Below, piece by piece: positions 6,195 through 13,164 of a stretch of DNA of 13,666 bases. The stretch covers positions 1 to 13,666 of the forward strand of contig JAITJT010000213.1 in the NCBI GenBank assembly GCA_031278795.1, read 5' to 3'. A program made the position numbers and the translations under genes. The notes under the pieces are model-generated. The model saw only the letters and a list, made by a program, of their open reading frames with translations, was not told the origin of the DNA and did no database searches. The stretch comes from Deltaproteobacteria bacterium. Its GTDB lineage: Bacteria; Desulfobacterota; Desulfarculia; Adiutricales; Adiutricaceae. Each line of letters begins with the position of its first letter. Positions within the stretch are counted from its first letter, which is position 1.

Positions 6195-8042
6195 TTACAA
6201 ACCCTGAAAAATCTTCCCTGGGGCCTCGAGATTGTATTTCTTTAGCTTACGTGAGACGCCAGCCTGGCTTATACCTAGGACCACGGCCATCTCCCTAGTG
6301 CTCCGGCAGGTGGCCAGGGCTTCCATGAGAAGCTTTTTCTCTATCTCGTTCAAGGTGGCCGTGAGGCCTTTGCCGAGATGGCTTTTCATGGGCAAGGTTT
6401 CAATCTCGTCTGGGACGCTAGCGCTTTTGACGAAAGCGCGCCTCAGATCAAAAACAGGCATTTCCACGCCAGGGCCGAAATATAGTTTCAAAAAGGATCC
6501 AATATTACTTGTGCCACTGAAGAGGACGGCCTGGTGGATGGAATTTTTCAGTTCACGAATATTTCCAGGAAAAGAATAATTCGACAAGATTTCCTCGGCG
6601 AGAGGATCCAGGAACTTGTTGGTTCCATAGCGTTTGTTGAGGCTCGCAAGCTCGTCTCTCGCCATATCCAGCATGTCATCGCGGCGTATTCTCAAGGGCG
6701 GGATGACAATGGAATGGGTGGAAAGCTTCTGATAGAGCTCCGGAAGGAACTCTTTTCTCTCCACCATGACATCAAGATCCTTGGAGGAGGAAAAAATGAT
6801 GGTGGCGAAGGATTCGTAGACGGCTGAGCCCCCCACGCGTCTATATTCACGCTTGGCTAAAAAAGTCTGCAATCGCAGTTGGAAGGATAGCGGCATGTTG
6901 CAGATATTTTGAAGATATAGAGTGCCCCTTCCCACGAGATCTAGCACTCCCGAGATGGAATGGCTTGGATTGTGTTCGCCGTAAGCGCCGGCTTCCACGC
7001 CAAAGAGTTCCGCCTCCAGGCTCTGCTCATCTGTAAAGGCGCAATTTATCCTATAGAAAGTTTCCTTGGCCCTCATGGAGCTAAGATGCATGAAAAGCGC
7101 AACAAGGACCTTCTCGGTGCCGTCCTCTCCCAAGAGCAAAATATCCTTGAACTGGAAGCGTACATAGCGTCTAGCTTTTTCTATAGCCTCTTTCATATCG
7201 AAGCTTTTGAGATAAAACTCAGGTATTTGATCGTCTTTTACCGTGAGATTTGAAAGCTCCTCTTCAATTGAAGAAAGCACGCTCTTTTCCCAAGTATCGG
7301 AGGTATCCTGTCTGACTATGCCGCCAAGATCTTTTTCCGTGATGATAACCATGGAGACAGAAGCGTCCTGGGCGAAGACCGGGTACCCCGTGAGAAAAAC
7401 CTCCCTGGACGTATTCGGAAATGTGGAAGAGGCCGAAATTCTACGCTTGTGGGCTAGTACCTCGTAGGCGACTGATAAATCGGCCAGCTTGGCCTCGCGG
7501 AGGTAGTTAAGAGGCATCCCCAGGATATCCCTTAGGGAAACGCCCAGGTGATCGGCCGCCACGCTGTTCAAAAAGACAAGGCATCCACGGTTGTCAACAA
7601 TTATCAATCCTTCGGAGGAGGTATCAAGCACCTTCTTGAAGAGCTGGTTTAAGAAGGTCATTGAAGGAGCCGAATCAAACAAACTACCCAGCACCCTATA
7701 ATCTAGGATCGATAAGGCCAGGCCCTCAAGGTTTCCCTCAAGCGGCTGGGCTAGCATGTAAGCCCCTTCTAACTCTGGAATATGTATGGACGATACCTCG
7801 CCCGAGCTCTTTGTCACGCTTAAAATTTTAGTGTAGCATTCCGGCAATAGCTCAGATATATGCATGCCTATTAGTTGTTGAACAGATTCGCCAAAAATCT
7901 CCACAACATTCTGATTTGCCGCAAATATCTTGCCTTGCGCATCAATTAAAAGCACTCCAATTGGGAGGCTTTCCAATGCAGTTGTAACATTAAGCTTTTT
8001 TATATTCTCAATGTCATTTAGCTCGTCAGGGGGATTTGTCAT
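6195..8042 (-). CDS. Double-PAS regulator with a degenerate sigma-54-type AAA+ domain and TyrR-like HTH
   Basis: The 615-residue product has two PAS domains (about 18-115 and 130-235), an AAA+ domain of the sigma-54-activator fold (about 275-510) and a C-terminal helix-turn-helix (about 563-605, STREMAVVLGISQAGVSRKL) of the TyrR type. The AAA+ fold is recognisable along its length (LNxPLSFQLRLQTFL-like core, RRVGG, IPPLR, FPGNIRELKN) but its working parts are gone. Walker A reads GEDGTEKV (305-312, Gly replaced by Glu before the Lys). Walker B reads LYLQN, with the catalytic Asp-Glu changed to Gln378-Asn379. GAFTGA is GAYGEH (352-357), and the arginine-finger positions are Leu433 and Lys439. 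ATP hydrolysis and sigma-54 contact are therefore very unlikely. TyrR also lacks GAFTGA and works with sigma-70, so a PAS-sensing, sigma-70-linked regulator is a fair inference. The ATG at 8042 has a weak AAGAAGA upstream. No frame breaks are present, so the gene is maintained. Confidence 0.87.
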   Translation of the reverse strand: MTNPPDELNDIENIKKLNVTTALESLPIGVLLIDAQGKIFAANQNVVEIFGESVQQLIGMHISELLPECYTKILSVTKSSGEVSSIHIPELEGAYMLAQPLEGNLEGLALSILDYRVLGSLFDSAPSMTFLNQLFKKVLDTSSEGLIIVDNRGCLVFLNSVAADHLGVSLRDILGMPLNYLREAKLADLSVAYEVLAHKRRISASSTFPNTSREVFLTGYPVFAQDASVSMVIITEKDLGGIVRQDTSDTWEKSVLSSIEEELSNLTVKDDQIPEFYLKSFDMKEAIEKARRYVRFQFKDILLLGEDGTEKVLVALFMHLSSMRAKETFYRINCAFTDEQSLEAELFGVEAGAYGEHNPSHSISGVLDLVGRGTLYLQNICNMPLSFQLRLQTFLAKREYRRVGGSAVYESFATIIFSSSKDLDVMVERKEFLPELYQKLSTHSIVIPPLRIRRDDMLDMARDELASLNKRYGTNKFLDPLAEEILSNYSFPGNIRELKNSIHQAVLFSGTSNIGSFLKLYFGPGVEMPVFDLRRAFVKSASVPDEIETLPMKSHLGKGLTATLNEIEKKLLMEALATCRSTREMAVVLGISQAGVSRKLKKYNLEAPGKIFQGL

Positions 8043-8919
8043 TCGTCTTCTTTAGTTTTAAATTCTTTATTGATTGTATTACGCAAGTGGCCCATACATT
8101 TTCACTCTGGGTCAAACAAAAAAGTTTAGGCAATATTGGTAAAGGATCAGACAGGTTCAAGAAAATCGGAGAATTGTTAAAAAATTTCTTGCCAGTCATC
8201 ACTTGCTTCAAACTAAGCAATATCGTTCTGGATACTGTTTAACATATAAAAAAGGTCGTATCAATATAATTTCCTTAACTTTTTTCAAATCTGTGATACA
8301 TAAAATGCTCGATGTTGAGTCTTATATTTGAAAATTTTCTGTTTTTCCGGAAAACAAAAAATTTTTTCCATTTTGACAATCAATTTTCACAAGATTTTAA
8401 ACTTGAAAAAAATTATCACTCTTCCCTAAAAGTGCCTTTGAACAATAATGCTTAATTACACAAAAATTATCAATAACAGATATTTTTAATATCTTTTATT
8501 ATATTTAGCATATTTAAGCAAGCAACAATTATAGGCACTTTATGAACATAAAATGACTCAAAAAATAAAATTTGGGCATAAATCCCATATTATCCTAATA
8601 AATGTCATAAACACTGAATTATATCATAATCATCAGTATTGAATCAAAATATTTTTAAAAAAAATACAAAAAAAAGAAAAATCAGCTTCTTACTGCCCAA
8701 GAAAAACGAGAGATTTTTTTTAGCCAAAGAAAAGTTATACTTTTAGGCTAAACAAATATTTTTTATATCTTATATTCTTGAATAATCAACTATTAGGCTT
8801 AAACTATCATTATATTATAATTTTATCATTATAATATTTGTTATTATCCTCTTTAAATTATATATGTTCTAAAGTATGATCTATATTCATTTTCGATTCA
8901 TAACTGTTTCGGAGAAAAA

Positions 8920-9072
8920 TCAGAAATTATAAAGCGGTCTATCGTATAAAACAGACGCAAAAATGGAATGATTTGCCTCATAATTTGAATCGACTTTTTC
9001 GGCTGTGCAAAAAACAATCGCAGCATCATGTTCTTTCAACCGCCATCGTGTCATGCGATTCAAAAACGGCAA
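8920..9072 (-). CDS. Possible tiny protein gene or relic, 50 residues
   Basis: Minus-strand frame open from 9108 to a TGA at 8920-8922. The best start is a TTG at 9072 with AGGGA about 7 nt upstream; an internal ATG at 9054 would give 44 residues but has no ribosome-binding site. The product has normal amino-acid composition (for example KEHDAAIVFCTAEKVDSNYE), not the Lys/Asn/Ile/Phe bias expected of AT-rich noncoding DNA, and the segment is more GC-rich than its flanks. A promoter-like pair with an overlapping palindrome lies just upstream (9111-9139). I recognise no family. It could be a real small protein or the surviving end of a decayed gene. Confidence 0.33.
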   Translation of the reverse strand: MPFLNRMTRWRLKEHDAAIVFCTAEKVDSNYEANHSIFASVLYDRPLYNF

Positions 9073-9110
9073 AAATTTTTCCCTAAGGCGCGGTGCGATT
9101 TTTTCCAGTT

Positions 9111-9139
9111 AAGATAGCCACTTTGACAATCTTTGTCAA
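9111..9139 (-). promoter_or_regulatory. Candidate promoter with overlapping palindromic operator
   Basis: On the minus strand TTGACA (9134-9139) and TATCTT (9111-9116) are 17 nt apart. A perfect 7-bp inverted repeat, TTGACAA-TCT-TTGTCAA (9123-9139), covers the -35 box, as a repressor site would. It points to the small frame at 8920-9072. Confidence 0.42.
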
Positions 9140-9210
9140 TTGATAATTGAGCCTTCCATCTATTTTTAATCACACAATATAAGCCTACAACGTAAGGAAC
9201 ATCAATATTT

Positions 9211-9230
9211 ATGATGATTCATGATGATTC
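9211..9230. repeat. Tandem 10-bp direct repeat
   Basis: ATGATGATTC occurs twice head to tail. Short, in non-coding DNA, with no evident function. Confidence 0.6.
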
Positions 9231-9405
9231 ATATTTTTATTTCTCTTTGATTCGCAAACTAATCATGGTATCCCGTAAGCATGATTTATATTACTTTCCG
9301 GATCAAAATTTATCGCCTCCATCTTTTGCGAGCTAGTTAGACCAACTTTCCAAAAAATGAAATTTACAATTTACACTTTTGAGATTATGCGAATTATCAC
9401 TTATT

Positions 9406-9500
9406 TAGCGCCCTTTCAAGCTGAGATGACTCTTTAGGTTCCGGCTAAGCGCCCCTTCCTGCTGAAAGGTCTCATAGAGAGCGAGCGCTACTTCATATAA
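9406..9500 (-). pseudogene. Possible degraded coding scrap downstream of cadA
   Basis: The minus-strand frame ending at TAA 9406-9408 reads VALALYETFQQEGALSRNLK with normal protein-like composition and no in-frame ATG. Upstream it continues through the cadA terminator, so it cannot be an intact gene in its present form. GC content is above that of the surrounding desert. I infer a relic of a lost gene end, but a chance frame cannot be excluded. Confidence 0.2.
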
Positions 9501-9514
9501 ATGGACTTGAAATT

Positions 9515-9550
9515 TAAAAGGGGGACGGGCAATCTCTTGCCCGTCCCCCT
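9515..9550 (-). terminator. Strong intrinsic terminator of cadA
   Basis: A perfect 14-bp, very GC-rich stem (AGGGGGACGGGCAA at 9519-9532 with TTGCCCGTCCCCCT at 9537-9550) and a 4-nt loop. On the minus strand it is followed by TTTT. It begins 33 nt after the cadA stop codon. On the plus strand no T-tract follows, so it works in the cadA direction. Confidence 0.88.
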
Positions 9551-9583
9551 CTCATATTCCAGGAACAAGTATGTCTGTCTAGC

Positions 9584-12355
9584 TTACTTCTTCAAAAGCC
9601 TCAAGCCGTTGGCCACGACTATGAGACATACTCCAATGTCCGCGAACACCGCCATGTACATGCGGGTGAATCCGAAAAAGGTGAGTATCAGAAACGCGAA
9701 TTTCACAAAGACGGAAAGCGTGATGTTTTCCCAGAGGTGCCAGTTGGTGACCTTGGAGAGCTTGATGAAGGCGGGAATCTTTCTCAAGTCATCATCCATT
9801 ATGGCCACGGACGCCGTCTCTATGGCCGTGTCCGTGCCCGCTGCGCCCATGGCGAAACCTATGTCAGCCTTGGCCAGGGCCGGTGCGTCGTTTATGCCGT
9901 CTCCCACCATGCCCACCTTGCCCTCTTTACCTAAAGAGGTAACAATCTTTAGCTTGTCCTCCGGAAGGAGCTGGCTTCTGTACTCGGCCACACCCACCTG
10001 GGAGGCGACAATCTTGGCGGTTCTCTCGTTGTCGCCCGTGAGCATGCAGGTTTTTACACCTAGCTTCTTAAGCTCACTCAAGGCCTCCAGGCTCTCCTGG
10101 CGCACGGTGTCGCTCACCGCGAAGAGTCCTAGGATCAACTTATCCGTGAACAAGGTGACGACACTCTTGCCCTCGCCCTCCAGTTTGGTGAGGGTTTCTG
10201 CCACATCGGCACCGGGTTCCAAGATCCTTGAGAGCAGCCTGAAGTTTCCCAGATAGAGGAGCTCGCCTCCAATCACCCCGGAGACGCCCTCGCCCGGGAG
10301 GGCCTTGAAGTCCTCCACCTCCTCGAGCCCCTTGGGGTCAATGCCCTGGGCGTTGAAGATGGCTCTCGAGACCGGATGATCCGAGCGGTGGGAGATGCTC
10401 GCCACGAGCTTTTGGAGTTCTCCTGGCTTATCCTCTATGAAGTTCACCATATCTGTCTGGACAGGCTTTCCGTAGGTGATGGTTCCGGTCTTATCCAGGG
10501 CTATTACCTTGAGTTTTCTGCCTTCCTCCAGGAAGGTGCCGCCCTTGATCAAGAGGCCCTTGCGGGTAGCGGCCGCAAGGCCGCTAACGATAGTAACGGG
10601 TGTGGAGATGACCAAGGCGCAGGGGCAGGCAACAACTAAGGTGATTAAGGCCCTATAGACCCACTCGTGCCAGGAGCCGCCAAAGAAGATGGGCGGAACC
10701 AGAGCCACCAGAATAGCCGCTATGAACACCGCCGGGGTGTATATTTTAGCGAAGTTATCCACGAAGCGCTGGATAGGGGCCCTGGTGCTCTGGGCCTCCT
10801 CCACGGCCTTGAGGATGCGCGACAAGGTGGAGTTCTCATAGGCCTCGGTTACCTGGTAGTCAAAGGATCCAGCCTCATTGACTGTGCCCGCGAATACCAT
10901 GTCGCCTACGGTCTTTTCCGCCGGGGTGCTTTCACCGGTGATAGGGGCCTCGTTTATGGTGGAGTTACCAGAGACGATCTTTCCGTCCATGGATAGCTTC
11001 TCACCAGGCCTTACCCTCACCTTGGCGCCCACCTTCACCTCAGAGGCCTTAACCTCCACAAAGGTGCCGTCCGGCTGCTCCACCGTGGCCTTTTCCGGGG
11101 CCAGGCTCATAAGTCCGGAGATGGCCGCCCGCGCCCGGTTGAGGCTCCTGTCCTCCAAGGCCTCAGCTAAGGTGAAGAGCACCATAACCATGGCCGCCTC
11201 GGCAAAGTCTCCCAAGATAACCGCCCCGATGACCGCGACGCTCATCAAGGCGTTCATGTTTAGCTCAAAGTTCTTAAGGGCTATCAAGCCCCTCTTGAAG
11301 GTGGCGAAACCTGCCAGGTAGATGGCGCCCACCGCCAGGATGATGGTTACCCACTCGGGGGCCCCCCGAAGCTCGCAGACCTCGGCCCCCAAGGCGATGA
11401 TGGCGGCGATCACGAGCTTTTTCCAGCCGTGGTCGGATGTCTGGGCTTCGGGTTTGCTCTCCTCTATTAATGTAGGGGCCATGTCCAAGTCCACCAGGGC
11501 CTTCTCCAGGCCAGCGGTGGAATCCAGGTCATGGGTTATGGACAAGATCCTGCTAAGGAGATTGAACTCCAGGGCGTAGACCCCTGGATAGTTATCCAGC
11601 TTGTGCCTAATGAGGTTCTCCTCCACTGGACAGCACATATTGTTTATTTGGTAGCGCACCACCTTGTGGGAGCCTTTGGCGTCCAGCACCTGGAACAGAG
11701 GCCTCTCGGTGGAGCAGGCCACGCAGCAGCTGGCGCAGCTGGCTTCATGGTCATGCACCACGGTCGCCTGGATAGGCCCATGGTCATAGCCGCAGGCGTC
11801 ATGTCCGTGGTCATGGTCGTGACCGCTCTCATCATGGCCGTGGTCGTGGTCATGGCCGTGGTCGTGGTCATGGTCGTGGTCATGGTCATGGTCATCGTCA
11901 TGGTCATGGTCATGCGCGGGCTGAGCGCCCCCGGCCTGGGCGGCCGCGGCCGCGGCCCGGCGGGCTAGCTCCTCTGGATCCCTATCCTCATGGACCAAGG
12001 TGGACGGATCCACCGGAGGCGGCATATAGACCGCGCAGACATTCTCCACAATCTTGTCCGGATACATGGCTATCTGATCCAGGGCTACCTTTATCTCGTC
12101 CGCGGTGGACAGGCTGTGCACCACGGTGAGCACGCGATTTTTGAGGTCAAAAACCAAAACCCTCACCCCGGGGTAAAACTGCAGCTTTTCCTTGATGAGT
12201 TTCTCCTCCAGTGGGCAGTCCATATACTTTATGTGGAACTCGTCAGCCCTTTCCACGCCTTCCTGGGGATATATAGGGCAGTTAGCCTCTCCTTCGGGAT
12301 TTTCGCCAGCGGCCTTGGAGAGATCCTCGGCTTGGCTAGATGTGCTTTTGATCAT
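9584..12355 (-). CDS. cadA: CadA/ZntA-type heavy-metal (Cd/Zn/Pb) exporting P-type ATPase with His/Cys-rich linker
   Basis: This P1B-type ATPase pumps divalent soft metals out of the cytosol across the inner membrane using ATP. The start is set at ATG 12355 because AGGAGAG lies 8 nt upstream; an in-frame ATG 18 nt earlier has no ribosome-binding site. The product is 923 residues. Order: metal-binding domain 1 with MDCPLEE (45-51); a His/Asp-rich stretch (about 148-193); a CASCCVAC cluster (207-214); metal-binding domain 2 with CCPVEE (241-246); then the membrane and catalytic core. The core has TGES (473-476), the membrane metal site CPC (577-579), the phosphorylated Asp in DKTGT (621-625), the HP motif (660-661), GDGIND (818-823) and a last-helix Asp906 typical of Zn/Cd/Pb pumps. 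Every catalytic motif is intact. It is longer than E. coli ZntA because of the second domain and linker. It is divergent from a merR gene that very likely controls it. Confidence 0.96.
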   Translation of the reverse strand: MIKSTSSQAEDLSKAAGENPEGEANCPIYPQEGVERADEFHIKYMDCPLEEKLIKEKLQFYPGVRVLVFDLKNRVLTVVHSLSTADEIKVALDQIAMYPDKIVENVCAVYMPPPVDPSTLVHEDRDPEELARRAAAAAAQAGGAQPAHDHDHDDDHDHDHDHDHDHGHDHDHGHDESGHDHDHGHDACGYDHGPIQATVVHDHEASCASCCVACSTERPLFQVLDAKGSHKVVRYQINNMCCPVEENLIRHKLDNYPGVYALEFNLLSRILSITHDLDSTAGLEKALVDLDMAPTLIEESKPEAQTSDHGWKKLVIAAIIALGAEVCELRGAPEWVTIILAVGAIYLAGFATFKRGLIALKNFELNMNALMSVAVIGAVILGDFAEAAMVMVLFTLAEALEDRSLNRARAAISGLMSLAPEKATVEQPDGTFVEVKASEVKVGAKVRVRPGEKLSMDGKIVSGNSTINEAPITGESTPAEKTVGDMVFAGTVNEAGSFDYQVTEAYENSTLSRILKAVEEAQSTRAPIQRFVDNFAKIYTPAVFIAAILVALVPPIFFGGSWHEWVYRALITLVVACPCALVISTPVTIVSGLAAATRKGLLIKGGTFLEEGRKLKVIALDKTGTITYGKPVQTDMVNFIEDKPGELQKLVASISHRSDHPVSRAIFNAQGIDPKGLEEVEDFKALPGEGVSGVIGGELLYLGNFRLLSRILEPGADVAETLTKLEGEGKSVVTLFTDKLILGLFAVSDTVRQESLEALSELKKLGVKTCMLTGDNERTAKIVASQVGVAEYRSQLLPEDKLKIVTSLGKEGKVGMVGDGINDAPALAKADIGFAMGAAGTDTAIETASVAIMDDDLRKIPAFIKLSKVTNWHLWENITLSVFVKFAFLILTFFGFTRMYMAVFADIGVCLIVVANGLRLLKK
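11752..11912 (-). repeat. Low-complexity repeat encoding the His/Asp-rich linker of CadA
   Basis: A run of CAT/CAC-GAC (His-Asp) codons, seen on the plus strand as repeated CATGGTCATGG and CATGGTCGTGG units. It encodes about 20 His-Asp pairs, with a few Gly-His-Asp variants. Such DNA is prone to slippage, so its length may vary between strains. Confidence 0.85.
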
Positions 12356-12488
12356 AATATTATCTCTCCTCATGAATGTTTGAGGTTAAAAGCAAAACGT
12401 GCGATTATTTACTTCCAGATTTTGGATTCCGGGGCTAAGGGGCGTGGCGGTATGGGCATTGCCCCACCATCGGTGAGGGATCCCCCGG

Positions 12489-12515
12489 CCCTCAATGGGA
12501 GATGAGGGTTTTTAT
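12489..12515 (+). terminator. Terminator-like hairpin on the plus strand upstream of merR
   Basis: CCCTCA (12489-12494) and TGAGGG (12503-12508) form a 6-bp stem with an 8-nt loop, followed on the plus strand by five T residues. It could shield the merR promoter from antisense read-through across cadA. The same sequence also folds in the cadA leader. Confidence 0.35.
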
Positions 12516-12628
12516 AGACAGTTGCGCTATAAATAGCACAATATATAACTGTAGATAACAGTAATCAAAAAATGAAGATAATTATCATATCTTCCTTTTT
12601 TTGACTTAGAGGGAAAAAACCTCTCTTA

Positions 12629-12657
12629 TTGACAATAATAAACGTTAAACCTACTAT
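12629..12657 (+). promoter_or_regulatory. merR promoter overlapping the cadA operator
   Basis: TTGACA (12629-12634) and TACTAT (12652-12657) are 17 nt apart, a standard sigma-70 arrangement. The start would be near 12664, about 38 nt before the merR ATG. It lies face to face with the cadA promoter over the same 30 bp, so the MerR-type protein bound there should repress its own gene. Confidence 0.72.
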
Positions 12658-12665
12658 AAGGTCAA
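12635..12665 (-). promoter_or_regulatory. MerR-type regulated cadA promoter with 19-bp spacer
   Basis: On the minus strand TTGACC (12660-12665) and TATTAT (12635-12640) are separated by exactly 19 nt. This overlong spacer is the hallmark of promoters activated by MerR-family proteins, which untwist the DNA on metal binding. The spacer starts TTATAGTAGG, close to the TATAGT core seen at known cad and pbr operators, and holds an imperfect dyad (12642-12660). Transcription should start near 12628. Confidence 0.78.
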
Positions 12666-12702
12666 GGGCTTTTTAGATTTTTTTCCGTAATAGGGTGAAA
12701 AA

Positions 12703-13164
12703 ATGTACACAATCGGCAAGCTAGCTGAACTTTCTGCCACTCCCAGTTCAACCATCCGTTACTATGAGCGGGCTGGCCTTATGGGAAAGCCCTCGAGGGG
12801 GGAAAACGGATACCGCAAATACACGGACAAGGACCTCCACCGCCTCACCTTCATCCGCCACTGCCGCCACCACAATCTACCCATGGAGGCCATAAAGACC
12901 CTTCTCTCCCTACAGGACGTGCCCAGCTCCAACTGCGAGCAGGTGGGAGACATCATAGACAAGCAGATAGAAAGGCTGGAGGAACTTTCCAAATGCATAC
13001 AGAGCCTCATAGACACCCTGGTCTCGCTTAGGAACAAGTGCGCGAGACCCGGGGCCGTGTCCCAGTGCGGCATCATGAAGGGCCTCATGGATGAAGCGGC
13101 AAAGTCCCCGGATTCAGGGCGCGAAGCGCCCGAGGGCTCACCCCGGATAATCTGGCCCGCGTGA
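12703..13164 (+). CDS. MerR-family heavy-metal-responsive regulator, CadR/PbrR-like
   Basis: The 153-residue product is a normal length for CadR/PbrR/ZntR proteins. The N-terminal winged helix-turn-helix shows the MerR signature (YTIGKLAELSATPSSTIRYYERAGLM, read as two blocks at 2-14 and 15-27, followed by NGYRKY, 35-40). A long dimerisation helix follows (about 80-112). Cys78, Cys113 and Cys122 (SNCEQV, RNKCAR, SQCGIM) match the three-cysteine metal site of Cd/Pb sensors, which argues for CadR/PbrR over copper or mercury sensors. Cys54 and Cys98 are extra. The tail (131-153) is poorly conserved. AGGGTGA lies 5 nt before the ATG at 12703. It is divergent from cadA, with overlapping promoters and a 19-bp-spacer operator between them, so it is very likely the activator of cadA and its own repressor. 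Confidence 0.93.
   Translation: MYTIGKLAELSATPSSTIRYYERAGLMGKPSRGENGYRKYTDKDLHRLTFIRHCRHHNLPMEAIKTLLSLQDVPSSNCEQVGDIIDKQIERLEELSKCIQSLIDTLVSLRNKCARPGAVSQCGIMKGLMDEAAKSPDSGREAPEGSPRIIWPA

Larger units (their letters stand above)
8043..9518. other. 1.5 kb AT-rich, mostly non-coding desert
   Basis: The longest gap in the window. It lies upstream of the degenerate regulator and downstream of cadA. Visible structure: an inverted repeat at 8719-8752 (TTTAGCC / GGCTAAA), a possible small gene with a promoter at 8920-9139, a tandem 10-bp repeat at 9211-9230 (ATGATGATTC twice), and a GC-richer scrap at 9406-9500 with a protein-like frame. A 68-codon plus-strand frame at 8036-8242 overlaps the regulator start and looks like chance. 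Confidence 0.6.
12356..12702. promoter_or_regulatory. cadA-merR divergent control region with long structured cadA leader
   Basis: The 347-bp region has two overlapping promoters near its right end (12629-12665). The remaining ~270 nt form the predicted cadA 5' leader. On the minus strand this leader holds inverted repeats at 12607-12624 (AGAGG/CCTCT), 12574-12594 (GAAGATA/TATCTTC), 12522-12541 (TTGTGCTAT/ATAGCGCAA, 2-nt loop), 12489-12508 (CCCTCA/TGAGGG) and a GC-rich block 12429-12488 closed by CCGGGG/CCCCGG. An 11-residue frame with one Cys and one His lies at 12435-12470. Confidence 0.6.

Noticed and set aside
8026..8242. Overlapping 64- and 68-codon frames at the start of the double-PAS regulator
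   Set aside because: Both overlap the regulator's start region, have AT-driven composition and lack any family match or ribosome-binding site.
4450..9583. Sigma-54 (-24/-12) promoters near the two activator-like regulators
   Set aside because: I checked GG-N10-GC candidates on both strands and found none with the right spacing and flanks.
2092..9583. CRISPR array, tRNA genes or insertion sequence in the AT-rich gaps
   Set aside because: No regularly spaced repeats, no tRNA-like fold with a conserved T-loop, and no transposase or paired terminal repeats with target duplications were found.
11644..11913. Met-Thr repeat frame on the minus strand
   Set aside because: It is the out-of-frame shadow of the His-Asp repeat in cadA.
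12356..12373. Six-residue longer start of cadA
   Set aside because: No ribosome-binding site before that ATG; its own codons form the AGGAGAG site for the next ATG.
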